Below are positions 7,776 to 19,520 of a DNA stretch of 64,000 bases, piece by piece. How positions within the stretch are numbered: position 1 is the first letter of the stretch; each line of letters begins with the position of its first letter. Source of the DNA: Methylibium sp. NZG. Lineage in GTDB: Bacteria; Pseudomonadota; Gammaproteobacteria; Burkholderiales; Burkholderiaceae_C. A model generated the notes under the pieces. The model ran no database searches. It had not been told where the DNA came from and saw nothing but the letters and a program-made list of their open reading frames with translations. The stretch covers positions 124,001 through 188,000 of the forward strand of contig LGRD01000032.1 in the NCBI GenBank assembly GCA_001263235.1. The letters run 5' to 3'. The position numbers and the translations under genes were made by a program.

Positions 7776-8855
7776 TCAGCGTCCGGCGGGGGGCAGCGAC
7801 GCCTGTGCCAGCGCTTTGGATCCCGTCGGTGGCGTGCGTGGTGGATCGAGCGGTCGATCGGGCAGCCGATGGAGTGCGCGTTCGAGCGGCCGGTCCAGCA
7901 GCGGCAGCATCGGGCTGTTCATCTCGCGCGCCAGGCTCACCACCGTGCGCTGGGGCTCGTGCGGCAGGCGCAGCCATGGGTCGGCGCCGCGCGCCATCAG
8001 GTGCTCAACGACGCGACGCTGCTGTGCCGCGTTGCCCGTGTACGCTGGCGCCAGCGCCTTGGCCAGTGGCACCCACGCGGTCTGGCCGCTGAAGTTCGGC
8101 GGCACGCGGTTCACCAGTTCGGGTGCGCGTTGCAGCCACCAGTCCAGCGCCGCCAGGTCAGCGCTGCGCAGCGCAGCGTCGAAGCCACCGGGCAGGCGGC
8201 CGTCGTAAGCAATCAGCGCGGCGCGCGCGGTGTGGCCTTGCTGTTCGAGCGCGCGCGCCAGCGGCGAGCCCAAGTGACCAGGATGCAATGCGCCGAGCGG
8301 GCTGAACGACACCTGGCCGACGCTCAGCCAGCCATCGGCCCGCCACTCGTCGAGCACCGTCGCCAGGCCGGTGGCGCGTGCGCTGGGGCAGCTCAGCACG
8401 CGCACCACGTCGTGCTGCACCGCGCGTGCGTCGGCACGGGCAAGCCAGCGCAGCGCGGCCAGTTCGGTGGCGCTGGCGCGCTCGAACGGCGGGCAGGCGT
8501 CGGCCTGGGCCAGCGCGCGCAGCGGCGCCTGCTCGCAGCGCTCGGGCTGCGCGCCCTTGGCCAGCAACTCGGGCAGCACCGGCCAGAAGCGCGGGTCGCG
8601 CGCGGCCAGGGTGAGCGGGCACACGTTGAAGCCGGACGCGTGAACATCTTTGGTTACCAAGCTTCCCGCCTGGAACGGGGCGCAGCGGGCCAGCAGGGCG
8701 CGCTCCACGCTGTTGAGGTTGCGGCAGGCGATGGGCTCGTCTTCGGTGAGCTTGGAGTGCAGGCTCACCAGCACGATCGCGGTGGTGCAGCCACTGCCCA
8801 GCAGCGCGATCGCACCCAGGGCCAGCGTCGCGGCCATCTGCTTCAGGAACCTCAT
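7776..8855 (-). CDS. lipoprotein with ankyrin-like C-terminal region, function unknown
   Basis: 359 residues from ATG 8855 (MRFLKQMAATLALGAIALL). The signal peptide ends in a lipobox (LLGSGC), so the protein should be lipid-anchored. The rest is helical and Leu/Ala-rich. Segments such as ALRSADLAALDWWLQRAPELV and VVEHLMARGADPWLRLPHE have the spacing and the GADP turn of ankyrin repeats, though only weakly. An in-frame ATG at 8897 would place 14 polar residues before the signal peptide, so the inner start is preferred. Neighbours give no functional hint. Confidence 0.65.
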   Translation of the reverse strand: MRFLKQMAATLALGAIALLGSGCTTAIVLVSLHSKLTEDEPIACRNLNSVERALLARCAPFQAGSLVTKDVHASGFNVCPLTLAARDPRFWPVLPELLAKGAQPERCEQAPLRALAQADACPPFERASATELAALRWLARADARAVQHDVVRVLSCPSARATGLATVLDEWRADGWLSVGQVSFSPLGALHPGHLGSPLARALEQQGHTARAALIAYDGRLPGGFDAALRSADLAALDWWLQRAPELVNRVPPNFSGQTAWVPLAKALAPAYTGNAAQQRRVVEHLMARGADPWLRLPHEPQRTVVSLAREMNSPMLPLLDRPLERALHRLPDRPLDPPRTPPTGSKALAQASLPPAGR

Positions 8856-8963
8856 GCGCACCCCAGCGTGGGCCTCGACGGGTCGCCGAAGCATCAACTT
8901 ACAAGGCTATCGGCGCGCCTTGTTGCCGGGGGGCACGATGGGTAAGGAGTTGTGTGTCGCTGC

Positions 8964-8991
8964 GGCGGTGCAGGCGAGAGCGTGCACCGCC
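8964..8991 (-). terminator. hairpin between rlmJ and the lipoprotein gene
   Basis: GGCGGTGCA (8964-8972) and TGCACCGCC (8983-8991) form a perfect 9-base stem around a 10-base loop. It lies just after the stop of rlmJ in the direction of transcription. There is no T-run, so intrinsic termination would be weak. Confidence 0.35.
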
Positions 8992-9021
8992 GTCGTTGTA
9001 GACACGGTCCGGGCGGTGGCT

Positions 9022-9864
9022 TTAGGCCGCGCGCTGCTCCAGCAGGTAGTTGGCGCCGTCGTACTGCCCCAGCACGTCGGTCAGGTACGGCAGCACCGCC
9101 AGCAACTGCTCGTGCAGCGTGAACGGCGGGTTGATGATGAACACGCCGCTGCCCGCCAGGCCGAAGCCTTGCGAATCGGGCCGTTGCACCGTCAGCCGCG
9201 CATGCAGCCAGCCCTTGGGGGCCAGGCTTTCCAGCCGCTTGGGCAGTTGCGCCGCTTCGAGCTTGGTCACTTGCGGATACCAGACCATGTAGACGCCCTC
9301 GGCGAACCGTGCCAGTGCCTCGCGCAGCGAGGCGACCACGCGCGAGTAGTCGCCATGGCCTTCATAGCTCGGGTCCATCAGCACCACGGCGCGGCGGGTG
9401 GAGGGCGGCACCTGGCCCTTCAGGCCCTCGAAGCCGTCGGTGTCGAACACCTCGGCGCCCTTCACCTCGCCGAGGTACGACGCGAGGATGCGGTGGTCCG
9501 TCGGGTGCAGCTCGAACAGCCGCAACTGGTCTTGTGCGCGCAGCAGCATCTGCGCGAGGGCTGGCGAGCCGGGGTACTGTTCAAGTCGACCGTCGGGGTT
9601 GAACTGGCGCACGCGGGCGACGTAGTCGGCCACGGCTTCGGGCAGGTCGTCGCGCGACCACAGCCGCGCGATGCCTTGTTCGTACTCGCCCTTCTTCTGC
9701 GCAAAGCGGCCTTCGAGCGAATAGCCGCCCGCGCCCGCGTGCGTGTCGACCAGCCGGTAGCCCTTGGGCTTGGCGTTCATGTGTCGCAGCACCAGCGTGA
9801 GCACCGTGTGCTTCAGCACGTCGGCATGGTTGCCGGCGTGGAAGGCGTGGCGGTAGGCGAGCAC
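9022..9864 (-). CDS. rlmJ: 23S rRNA (adenine(2030)-N6)-methyltransferase
   Basis: 280 residues from GTG 9864. This start gives MLAYRHAFHAGNHADVLKH, which matches the conserved RlmJ N-terminus; the longer frame to 9921 adds residues coded by a dispersed repeat. The SAM-binding region is DTHAGAGGY (residues 40-48). The catalytic motif of N6-adenine methyltransferases appears as DPSYE at residues 164-168, where E. coli has DPPYE. The C-terminal SGVFIINPPF block is also typical. The enzyme methylates A2030 of 23S rRNA on the naked RNA before ribosome assembly. The gene stands alone, with a dispersed repeat upstream. Confidence 0.92.
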   Translation of the reverse strand: MLAYRHAFHAGNHADVLKHTVLTLVLRHMNAKPKGYRLVDTHAGAGGYSLEGRFAQKKGEYEQGIARLWSRDDLPEAVADYVARVRQFNPDGRLEQYPGSPALAQMLLRAQDQLRLFELHPTDHRILASYLGEVKGAEVFDTDGFEGLKGQVPPSTRRAVVLMDPSYEGHGDYSRVVASLREALARFAEGVYMVWYPQVTKLEAAQLPKRLESLAPKGWLHARLTVQRPDSQGFGLAGSGVFIINPPFTLHEQLLAVLPYLTDVLGQYDGANYLLEQRAA

Positions 9865-9896
9865 TGCAGTCAACTCGGTTGTGGCGAAGTGAAACC

Positions 9897-9972
9897 CCAG
9901 GCCAACGCCGGGCCGCCCCAAGTGGCCTGGGCTCCCCTCGGGGGACGACGCCGCAGGCGTCTTGGGGCTGAC
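9897..9972. repeat. dispersed GC-rich intergenic repeat, copy 1
   Basis: The core reads GGGCCGCCCC, a short spacer, CTCCCCTCGGGGG, then GACGCCGCAGGCGTC (a perfect stem with a short loop) and TTGGGGCTGA. The same order of blocks recurs at 35743-35811 and, more loosely, at 56577-56650. Such elements are common between genes in Burkholderiales. Confidence 0.5.
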
Positions 9973-9976
9973 ATGA

Positions 9977-10486
9977 CTAAGCGGGAATGCGCAGCACCTG
10001 GCCCGGGTAGATCTTGTCCGGGTGCGACAGCATCGGCTTGTTGGCCTCGAAGATCTTCATGTAGGCATTGGCCGCGCCGTACTGGGTCTTGGCGATGGCC
10101 GACAGCGTGTCGCCGCGCACCACCGTGTAGTAGCGCGACTCGTCGGCCGGCTGGGCCACGGTCAGCAGGTCGTTGACCTGCACCACACCGCCCACGTTGC
10201 CGCAGCACAGAATGATCTTCTCCTTGGTGGCCTGGTCGGGCGCGAGGCCCGCCACAGTCACGCTGCCGCTGGCGCCGTCGAAGCTCACGTCGAGCCCGTC
10301 AGCCTGCAAATTCTGCGTGCCGATGTAAGTCACGATCGCCGCGGCGGCGGCGGCATTGGCTTCGGCGGCCTTGGCTTGCAGCGCGGCGTCGTCGGGTGCG
10401 GCTTGCGCCTTTTGCGCGGCGGCTTCGGTGTCTTTGCTGCCGAACAGTTTTTCGCCGGCTTCCTTCAAGAAACTGATGATGCTCAT
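9977..10486 (-). CDS. BON and LysM domain protein (Kbp/YgaU-like)
   Basis: 169 residues. The N-terminal MSIISFLKEAGEKLFG and an Ala-rich helix lead into a BON domain (roughly residues 55-110: LDVSFDGASGSVTVAGLA, later VVQVNDLLTV). A C-terminal LysM domain follows (residues ~118-168: YYTVVRGDTLSAIAKTQYG, ending YPGQVLRIPA). This is the layout of E. coli Kbp (YgaU), a soluble potassium-binding protein. There is no signal peptide, which fits a cytoplasmic location. ATG 10486 follows an AAGGAG-type site. Assignment to Kbp itself rather than a general LysM/BON protein is by layout. Confidence 0.8.
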   Translation of the reverse strand: MSIISFLKEAGEKLFGSKDTEAAAQKAQAAPDDAALQAKAAEANAAAAAAIVTYIGTQNLQADGLDVSFDGASGSVTVAGLAPDQATKEKIILCCGNVGGVVQVNDLLTVAQPADESRYYTVVRGDTLSAIAKTQYGAANAYMKIFEANKPMLSHPDKIYPGQVLRIPA

Positions 10487-10707
10487 GGTGGCTCCTTCTG
10501 ATGGGTTCAATCGATCAAGCGTCGGCAGCGTGGCCGAGCGCCGGACTGTAACGGGTGAATCGGCGGCGGGCATGACGAATTGGCGTCGGCACCTAAAGTG
10601 CCTCACCAGCATGGGGCGCCGTCGTGGCGTCGCCACGCGCACGCGCAAAGTTCCGCGTCTGCTGTCTGCTGTCTGCGCCAGCCGCCCGCGCCCGTCAACC
10701 GCATCCC

Positions 10708-11289
10708 TCAACCGCGCAGCTTGGCGGCGCGGGCCTCGAACAGCTCGGTGATGCCGACCTCCCGCGGCCCCGGGATCAGCTCGAACGACTCGCCCGCTGC
10801 CACCTGCCCCGGCGAGCGAACCGCCAGGTAGAAGCCGCACCATGCGTTGGCCGCCATCAGCTTGAGCGCGTGCTTGAAGCCCATCGCCGCGTTGAACTTG
10901 AAGCACGGAAAGCGCGGCTCGCTGACCGCCAACTCGCAATGGGGGAAGCGCAGCACGTCGCCGACCCAGGCCTGGTTTTCGAGCAGACCGGTGATCGTGA
11001 GGTTCTCGCCCATCGAGCCGGGCGGCAGCACGTCGTCCCAGCCGGCCACGCCGGCTTGCGCGCGCACCGTCTGCCAAAACGGATAGTGCTCGGCCGGGTA
11101 GGCGTAGACGGCCTTGCTCAGGCCGCCGTGCACGCTCGGGTCGGCCTGCTCGTCGCCGGCCAGGCCCATCGGCCCGACGGTCACTGCTCCGGTGACGGCG
11201 TGCTTGCCGATGGCCGTCAGCACCGATCGGCCGTCGATCATCCGCTCGCGGGCTACGCCGACATTGACGCTCATCAGGTTCATTGCCAT
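10708..11289 (-). CDS. MOSC domain protein (YiiM-like)
   Basis: 193 residues from ATG 11289; ATGs at 11283 and 11274 are equally possible. It carries the MOSC core: GPMGLAGDEQADPSVHGG (the HGG block after a D-rich turn), ENLTITGL, and the conserved Cys in SEPRFPCFKFN. YiiM-type MOSC proteins take part in molybdenum-cofactor-dependent reduction of N-hydroxylated bases and similar compounds. It lies back to back with modE, so a molybdenum link is supported by context. A candidate ModE box lies between the two genes. Confidence 0.85.
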   Translation of the reverse strand: MAMNLMSVNVGVARERMIDGRSVLTAIGKHAVTGAVTVGPMGLAGDEQADPSVHGGLSKAVYAYPAEHYPFWQTVRAQAGVAGWDDVLPPGSMGENLTITGLLENQAWVGDVLRFPHCELAVSEPRFPCFKFNAAMGFKHALKLMAANAWCGFYLAVRSPGQVAAGESFELIPGPREVGITELFEARAAKLRG

Positions 11290-11300
11290 GCGCGCGATGA

Positions 11301-13867
<2,567 letters not shown>

Positions 13868-13901
13868 TGCGCAGCCGGCCCACCTTGCACGCCGCCTGTT
13901 G

Positions 13902-15104
13902 ATGAGTGCTGCCATTGAAGCGCAGCTTGCGCTGTCGCACCTGGGCGCTTCTGGCCGACCCGGCTTTGCGCTCGACCTCGAATTGGCACTGCCCGGTCGG
14001 GGCTTCACTGCGCTGTTCGGCCCGTCGGGTTCGGGCAAGACGAGTGCGCTGCGCGCCATCGCCGGCTTGCTGCGCGCGCGCGGCCGGCTGGTGGTGCACG
14101 GCGAGGTCTGGCAGGACGATGCGCAGCGACTTTTCGTGCCGCCGCACGCCCGTGCGCTCGGCTACGTGTTCCAGGACGCCGCGCTGTTCCCGCACCTGAA
14201 CGTGCGCGCCAATCTCGACTACGGGCGCAAGCGCGTGCCCGCCGCGCGGCAGCGGGTCGACTTCGATCAAGCCGTGGCGTTGCTCGGCCTGGAGCCGCTG
14301 CTGCAGCGCAACCCGGCCAGCCTGTCGGGCGGTGAACGCCAGCGTGTGGCGATCGGCCGTGCCGTGGCGGCCAGCCCGAAGCTGCTGCTGCTGGACGAAC
14401 CGCTCGCGTCGCTCGACCTCAAGCGCCGCGCTGAATTGCTGCCCTACCTCATGAGCCTGCAGGCGCAGCTCGACATCCCCGCGCTGTACGTCAGCCACGC
14501 GCCTGAAGAGGTGGCTCAGCTCGCGAGCCACCTCGTGCTGCTGGGCGAGCAGGCCGACGGTGCAGGCGCGCGCACCAGCCGCGTGCTGGCCAGCGGGCCG
14601 ACGGCCGAGTTGATGACGCGGCTGGACCTGCCGCTCGCCCACGGCGACGCCGCCCAGGCGGTGCTGCTGGGCACCGTGCTGTCGCACGACGCGTCGACCC
14701 GATTGATGCGTGTCGGCTTCGGGAGGCACCCTGCAGCGGGTTATGAGACCGGCCGTGTCGGCGACCGCCTCGGCGGCAGTGCCGACAGCCGGGGCGGCGA
14801 GGGCGGCAACGTGCTGCTGCTGCCAACGGCCGTTGCCAACGTCGGCGCCTCCCGCGTCGTGCGCGTCCCCGCGCGCGACGTGAGCCTGACGCTGAGCCGC
14901 CACACCGACACCAGCATCCTGAACATCCTGCCCGCCACCGTTCTTGCGCTGGCCGACGACACGCCGGGCCACTGCATGGTCCGGCTCGACGTGGGTGGCG
15001 CGGTGCTGCTGGCGCGCATCACGCAACAGTCGGCGCAGGCGCTGTCGGTGCGGCCGGGGCTGGAACTGTTCGCGCAGATCAAGGGCGCCGCGATCGGCGC
15101 ATGA
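13902..15104 (+). CDS. modC: molybdate ABC transporter ATP-binding protein
   Basis: 400 residues. Walker A is GPSGSGKT (40-47), the signature LSGGERQ (141-147), Walker B LLLLDEP (161-167) and the switch His is in YVSHA (199). The C-terminal ~100 residues form a Mop/TOBE domain (TSILNILPATVLAL to LFAQIKGAAIG). A Gly-rich insertion (around residues 270-300: GYETGRVGDRLGGSADSRG) is longer than in E. coli ModC. ATG 13902 was chosen over an adjacent TTG. It is the last gene of modABC; a 15-base tandem repeat begins 16 bases after its stop. Confidence 0.93.
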   Translation: MSAAIEAQLALSHLGASGRPGFALDLELALPGRGFTALFGPSGSGKTSALRAIAGLLRARGRLVVHGEVWQDDAQRLFVPPHARALGYVFQDAALFPHLNVRANLDYGRKRVPAARQRVDFDQAVALLGLEPLLQRNPASLSGGERQRVAIGRAVAASPKLLLLDEPLASLDLKRRAELLPYLMSLQAQLDIPALYVSHAPEEVAQLASHLVLLGEQADGAGARTSRVLASGPTAELMTRLDLPLAHGDAAQAVLLGTVLSHDASTRLMRVGFGRHPAAGYETGRVGDRLGGSADSRGGEGGNVLLLPTAVANVGASRVVRVPARDVSLTLSRHTDTSILNILPATVLALADDTPGHCMVRLDVGGAVLLARITQQSAQALSVRPGLELFAQIKGAAIGA

Positions 15105-15119
15105 CGCGCGATTGGCTCC

Positions 15120-15194
15120 GCACCTCTTTTTGACGCACTTCTCTTTGGCGCACCTCTCTTTGGCGCACTTCTGTTCAGCGCACTTCTCTTTGAA
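15120..15194 (+). repeat. five tandem copies of a 15-base unit downstream of modC
   Basis: The unit is GCACTTCTCTTTGGC, with one to five differences per copy, beginning at 15120, 15135, 15150, 15165 and 15180. Because 15 is divisible by three, the array is open in one frame and would code for a repeating HFSLA-like pentapeptide, but that frame starts inside modC and has no ribosome site. It lies between the convergent ends of modC and the TupA-like gene. Confidence 0.8.
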
Positions 15195-15278
15195 GTTCAG
15201 GGGGAGCGGTGCCGGCGCCTCCGCGGTCTGGCCTCGGCAGCGTGTTCAGCGTGCCGACCGCCAACATCAAGGTCAGCG

Positions 15279-16118
15279 TCAGCGCCCGGGCGCGCGGTAG
15301 CCCCGCTGCGCCGCGACCACGCGCGCGCCCTTGGGTCCGGCGATCCATGTGGCGAAGATTTTGCCCGCTGGGTGGTTGACGCGGAACGAGCGCATCACGT
15401 GCACCGGCAAATCCAGCAGCGGGTCACCGTCCACCAGTACGGCCAGCGGCGCGCCGCCTTCGTCTGCCCACGCGCCGCGCTCCACCAGCGCATAGGCGCC
15501 ACGGGCACGCACCTGCGCGATCAGGCTGCCCGCCTTGTCGGCCGCCACGTACCACGCCGACGCAGGCGCCACCTTGGCGGCGCGCCACAACATCTGCTCG
15601 GCGGCATGCGTGCCCGAGCCGTCGGCGGCCGACAGGAACTGCAGCGTGCCCGGCGTGGCTGCGGCCGCTGCCAGGCGCTGCAGTGCGTCGGCGATGTCGC
15701 GCCGGCCGGCCACGTCGGCGGGGTCGGCCAGCTTGCCTTTCGGCGCCGGGCCCACCAGCACCAGTGCGCCCATCGCGACCGCGCGCCGGTCGTGCGCCAG
15801 GCCGAGCTGCGCGAGGCGCGTCTCGGCATTAGGTGCGTTGGTCAGCGTCGCATCGAGCTCGCCGCGCTCCAGCGCCTCCAGCAGCGGCAGCGCCGCGCCG
15901 GGCACCGGTTGAACCGCGATGCCGGTGTCGCGCCCGAAGGAAACCTGCAACGCGCGCGCCAGACCAGAGGCCACCAGCGCATGGTCCACGCCCAGCCGCA
16001 GCGGATCGGCGAGCGACTTGCGCTGCTGCGCCAGTGCGGGCACGGGCAGGCTCGACGCCACGCCGGCCAGGCCGGCTTGCAGCAGCGATCTTCTCGAGAC
16101 GACGGGGCGACAAAACAT
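15279..16118 (-). CDS. TupA-like oxyanion-binding protein with Tat signal
   Basis: 279 residues from ATG 16118. The N-terminus has a twin-arginine motif (VSRRSLLQAG) and a hydrophobic run ending PALA, suggesting Tat export. The mature part follows the plan of TupA tungstate-binding proteins: LRLGVDHALVASGLARAL, then a GELDATLTNAPNAETRL block, VAMGALVLVGPAPKGK, and FLSAADGSGTHAAEQMLW (the SGTH block is highly conserved). No TupB/TupC genes are adjacent, so it must work with another transporter, possibly ModBC, or as a sensor. It is convergent with modC. Phosphate- or sulfate-like ligands cannot be excluded. Confidence 0.7.
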   Translation of the reverse strand: MFCRPVVSRRSLLQAGLAGVASSLPVPALAQQRKSLADPLRLGVDHALVASGLARALQVSFGRDTGIAVQPVPGAALPLLEALERGELDATLTNAPNAETRLAQLGLAHDRRAVAMGALVLVGPAPKGKLADPADVAGRRDIADALQRLAAAAATPGTLQFLSAADGSGTHAAEQMLWRAAKVAPASAWYVAADKAGSLIAQVRARGAYALVERGAWADEGGAPLAVLVDGDPLLDLPVHVMRSFRVNHPAGKIFATWIAGPKGARVVAAQRGYRAPGR

Positions 16119-16482
16119 GGCGCGGATTATTGCGTCGGTTCCATGCAATGCAGTTGTGCACGATGGGGTTGGAATGGGCAATGAATCGTGAAGTCTTTCC
16201 GGCTCTGCGACATCGCTTTTGCCGAGGGCAGCGCGAATCGACGCCGCGCTGGCGCGACCCCCCAGATTCAGGTCTTTCGGCCGGTTACGGCACGATTACA
16301 CTGCGCCTCCCAACGCCCCGTCGGGCGAACTTCGAAGGGTGCGCCGGCACCAACCGCGCGCTCACGAAACGATGATGCAACCCGCCATTGCGGTTCGGCT
16401 CCACGCGGTATCTGGCAAGCCGGTCCGAGACGCTTGCGCAGGCCGAGCCCGTTTGCCCCATCCCGCTTTTTGACTTCGACGA
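16119..16482 (+). promoter_or_regulatory. pckG upstream region with a candidate promoter
   Basis: This 364-base gap holds no convincing gene. A TACACT hexamer (16297-16302) with a weak CTTTCG at 17 bases upstream (16274-16279) is the best promoter candidate, which would leave a leader of about 170 bases. I see no riboswitch motif in the leader. Confidence 0.25.
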
Positions 16483-18375
16483 ATGGAACCCTCAATGAAC
16501 CGTCCGCTGATGGAAGGCACCCCCCTGAACGTGCCGGCCCAGGTGCGCCACGTCCGCTTGATCGAGTGGGTCGCGCAAATGGCCGCGCTGACGCAGGCCC
16601 GCGACGTCTACTGGTGCGACGGCAGCACCGCCGAGTACGACCGCCTGTGCGCTCAACTCGTCGCCGGCGGCACGTTCCGCAAGCTCAACGAGGCGCTGCG
16701 CCCGAACAGCTACCTCGCCTGCAGCAGCCCGAGCGACGTGGCGCGCGTCGAAGACCGCACTTTCATCTGCTCGGCAACGAAAGAGGACGCCGGCCCGACC
16801 AACAACTGGATGGCGCCGGCCGAGATGCGCGCGCTGCTGCAGACGGGTGAGCAAGCCTTGTTCAAGGGCTGCATGCGCGGCCGCACGATGTACGTGGTGC
16901 CGTTCAGCATGGGCCCGCTGGGCTCGCCGATCGCGCACATCGGCGTCGAGCTGTCCGACAGCCCGTACGTGGCCGTCAACATGAAGATCATGACGCGCAT
17001 GGGCGCCAAGGTGCTTGACTTGCTGGGCATCGACGGCCACTTCGTGCCGTGTGTGCACACCGTCGGCGCGCCGCTGGCACCGGGCCAGAAGGACGTGGCC
17101 TGGCCGTGCAACGACACCAAGTACATCGTGCACTACCCCGAGACGCAGGAGATCTGGAGCTACGGCTCGGGCTACGGCGGCAACGCGCTGCTGGGCAAGA
17201 AGTGCTTTGCGTTGCGCATCGCCAGCACCATGGGCAAGGAGCAAGGTTGGCTCGCCGAGCACATGCTCGTGCTGGGCGTCACCTCGCCCGAGGGCAAGAA
17301 GCACCACGTGGCCGCGGCCTTCCCGAGCGCCTGCGGCAAGACCAACTTTGCGATGCTGATCCCGCCCGCCGGCATGGCCGGCTGGAAGGTCACGACGATC
17401 GGCGACGACATCGCCTGGATCAAGCCGCAGGCCGACGGCCGGTTGCACGCGATCAACCCCGAGGCAGGCTATTTCGGCGTGGCGCCGGGCACCAACGAGC
17501 ACACCAACTTCAACTGCATGCAGAGCTTGAAGCGCGACGTGATCTTCACCAACGTCGCGCTCACCGACGACGGCGACGTGTGGTGGGAAGGCATGACCGA
17601 CGAGCCGCCCGCGCACCTGATCGACTGGCAGGGCAAGGACTGGACGCCGGCCCTCGCGAAAGAGGCGGCCGCCGCCGGCAAGCCGCGGCCGGCAGCCCAC
17701 CCAAACTCACGCTTCACCGTCGCCGCCACCAACAACCCGGCGCTCGACAGCGAGTGGGACAACCCCAAAGGCGTACCCATCGACGCGTTTATCTTCGGCG
17801 GCCGGCGTTCGACCACCGTGCCGCTCGTCACCGAAGCGCGCGACTGGGTCGAAGGCGTGTACATGGCCGCCACGATGGGCTCGGAGACCACCGCCGCCGC
17901 CGGTGGCGCGCAAGGCGTGGTGCGGCGCGACCCGTTCGCGATGCTGCCCTTCATCGGCTACAACATGAGCGACTACTTTCAGCATTGGCTCGACCTGGGC
18001 GCCAAGCTCCAGGCCGGCGGCGCCGAGCTGCCGCGCATCTACTGCGTCAACTGGTTCCGCAAGGGCGACGACGGCAAGTTCGTCTGGCCCGGCTACGGCG
18101 AGAACATGCGCGTGCTGCAGTGGATGATCGAGCGCATCGAGGGCCGCGCGCAAGGCCAGGAACATGCGTTCGGCGTGACGCCACGGTTCGGCGACCTGAA
18201 CTGGAAGGGCCTCGACTTCACGCAGGCGGCCTACCGGCAGGTGACCGACACGACGACCGCGCAATGGCGCACCGAACTGGGCCTGCACTCAGCGCTGTTC
18301 GAGCAGCTTGCGCATCACCTGCCGCGCGAGATGACGGCGGTCAAGGCGGCGCTGGAGCGGCGTCTGGCGGCTTGA
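16483..18375 (+). CDS. pckG: phosphoenolpyruvate carboxykinase (GTP)
   Basis: 630 residues, the usual size for the GTP-dependent enzyme. It converts oxaloacetate and GTP to PEP, GDP and CO2 at the start of gluconeogenesis. Visible marks are [39 protein letters not shown], the kinase-1a loop [13 protein letters not shown] with the hyper-reactive Cys at residue 284, DDIAWIKP, and [17 protein letters not shown] 16483 and ATG 16495 are both possible; neither has a strong ribosome site. It is monocistronic, followed by a hairpin. PEPCK fits a lifestyle on amino and organic acids such as those fed by the hut and peptide systems in this window. Confidence 0.97.
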   Translation: MEPSMNRPLMEGTPLNVPAQVRHVRLIEWVAQMAALTQARDVYWCDGSTAEYDRLCAQLVAGGTFRKLNEALRPNSYLACSSPSDVARVEDRTFICSATKEDAGPTNNWMAPAEMRALLQTGEQALFKGCMRGRTMYVVPFSMGPLGSPIAHIGVELSDSPYVAVNMKIMTRMGAKVLDLLGIDGHFVPCVHTVGAPLAPGQKDVAWPCNDTKYIVHYPETQEIWSYGSGYGGNALLGKKCFALRIASTMGKEQGWLAEHMLVLGVTSPEGKKHHVAAAFPSACGKTNFAMLIPPAGMAGWKVTTIGDDIAWIKPQADGRLHAINPEAGYFGVAPGTNEHTNFNCMQSLKRDVIFTNVALTDDGDVWWEGMTDEPPAHLIDWQGKDWTPALAKEAAAAGKPRPAAHPNSRFTVAATNNPALDSEWDNPKGVPIDAFIFGGRRSTTVPLVTEARDWVEGVYMAATMGSETTAAAGGAQGVVRRDPFAMLPFIGYNMSDYFQHWLDLGAKLQAGGAELPRIYCVNWFRKGDDGKFVWPGYGENMRVLQWMIERIEGRAQGQEHAFGVTPRFGDLNWKGLDFTQAAYRQVTDTTTAQWRTELGLHSALFEQLAHHLPREMTAVKAALERRLAA

Positions 18376-18444
18376 GTCGGGTGGCCTGACGGCCTCAGGC
18401 CGATGCTGCCAACGAGAGGCGCTTGAGCAAGCGCCCGAGAAAAT

Positions 18445-18465
18445 AGGCCGGCGACAAGCCGGCCT
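18445..18465. terminator. hairpin between convergent pckG and small-protein operon
   Basis: AGGCCGGC (18445-18452), a five-base loop GACAA, and GCCGGCCT (18458-18465) form a perfect 8-base stem. It is preceded by GAAAAT and followed by TCGTT. It could end both convergent transcripts. Confidence 0.55.
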
Positions 18466-18512
18466 TCGTTCGACTGCTGCCACGGCCGGCGATGGCGGCC
18501 GCGGTGCTGGCG

Positions 18513-18776
18513 TCAGCGCGCCGACTTCGCTTCGAGCGCCGCGCTCGCGGTCATCGCGGCAGCGCGCAGGTCGGCGGCGTAAGAAGGCTGCGTGCTTTCG
18601 TAAGCGTCGGCCATGCGCAGCAGTTCAGCGGTCTGCTCGCCGAGGCTGGCCGGCCGCTCGCGCAACTTCTGGTCCAGCGCCTTCAGGCCGGTCAAGATGC
18701 CGGTCACGGCCTTCGTCAATGAAGAGCCGATCGGATCGGCCAGCGGGCGCCGCGTGAGCGTGGTGGTGGTGGTCAT
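18513..18776 (-). CDS. small paralogous protein 1 of 4, function unknown
   Basis: 87 residues from ATG 18776, preceded by AAGGA at a good distance. Mostly helical with no signal peptide. The C-terminal segment ELLRMADAYESTQPSYAAD followed by LRAAAM matches the same region in the other three genes of the cluster. The family consensus is roughly LLxLAdxYqstqPxxAAdL followed by RAAA. I do not recognise a named domain. It is the last gene of a four-gene leftward set whose members have separate ribosome sites. Confidence 0.7.
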   Translation of the reverse strand: MTTTTTLTRRPLADPIGSSLTKAVTGILTGLKALDQKLRERPASLGEQTAELLRMADAYESTQPSYAADLRAAAMTASAALEAKSAR

Positions 18777-18826
18777 GAGGAATGTCCTTCTTCAGGGTCC
18801 AGGCGGCCGGGACCGCCGGAGGGGGG

Positions 18827-19105
18827 TCAGAGTTCGTGGGCGCGTTCGTAGCGGTCAACGGCGGCGTACAGGTCGGCAGCGAAACCGGGGTCCGTGCGCT
18901 GGTAGCTGCCGGCCAGTTCGCGGACGCGGGCGGCTTCTTCGGCACGCGAAAGTGCCTGGGCCGGCGCAGACCGGCGCTGGGGCAGGGTGGCCCACACAGC
19001 GGCGCCGAGCCGTTGCGTGGCGGAAGACAGCTCCCGCAGCGCCTCGCCGACGGCGGGTGGCCGCGCAGGCGCAAGGCCCTGGGATGTCATGGTGGTACTG
19101 AACAT
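18827..19105 (-). CDS. small paralogous protein 2 of 4, function unknown
   Basis: 92 residues from ATG 19105, with AAGGAG nine bases upstream. The C-terminal half (VRELAGSYQRTDPGFAADLY then AAVDRYE) aligns with the paralogues on either side. The N-terminal half is Ala/Pro-rich and not conserved. A 116-base gap upstream holds a perfect small hairpin (ATGCTG-TGGTG-CAGCAT, 19133-19149), which may shape expression. No function can be assigned. Confidence 0.7.
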   Translation of the reverse strand: MFSTTMTSQGLAPARPPAVGEALRELSSATQRLGAAVWATLPQRRSAPAQALSRAEEAARVRELAGSYQRTDPGFAADLYAAVDRYERAHEL

Positions 19106-19221
19106 GGTGTTTGCTCCTTGAGCATCGGCTGGATGCTGTGGTGCAGCATAGGGTAAATACTTACCTCGAACGATCAATCCTGTGAATGGCGGGCATTCAA
19201 GAGAGCGTCGCCTTGCACAAC

Positions 19222-19485
19222 TCAGTCGATCCAACCCTTTGCTGCGACCGAGCGCAGGCTGAGCGTTGCCGCCGGGCGCTGCGTCTGGAGGTCGTCTGCC
19301 GAACGGCGCAGCTCGGCGCGGATCTCGCCGGGGCCGAGCCGCCTGACGAACCGGCCCGCGGTCGCGACCGTCGCACCGGCCAGAGCCAGCATGTCGGCCA
19401 CGAACTCGCCGATGCGCGCTGCGCGCGGAGGCGCCGGCGGGAAGGCCGGCACGTGAATCTTCAGGGTCTGGACTGGGGAGTTCAT
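19222..19485 (-). CDS. small paralogous protein 3 of 4, function unknown
   Basis: 87 residues from ATG 19485, with AAGGA upstream. It is the most diverged of the set: the conserved block appears as IRAELRRSADDLQTQRPAAT followed by LSLRSVA. A hydrophobic-basic helix (IGEFVADMLALAGATVATAG) precedes it. It starts 35 bases after the stop of paralogue 4 and is probably co-transcribed with it. Confidence 0.65.
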   Translation of the reverse strand: MNSPVQTLKIHVPAFPPAPPRAARIGEFVADMLALAGATVATAGRFVRRLGPGEIRAELRRSADDLQTQRPAATLSLRSVAAKGWID

Positions 19486-19520
19486 GAGGGTTCCTTGTTT
19501 GGGGTGTCAGTTGGCGATGG

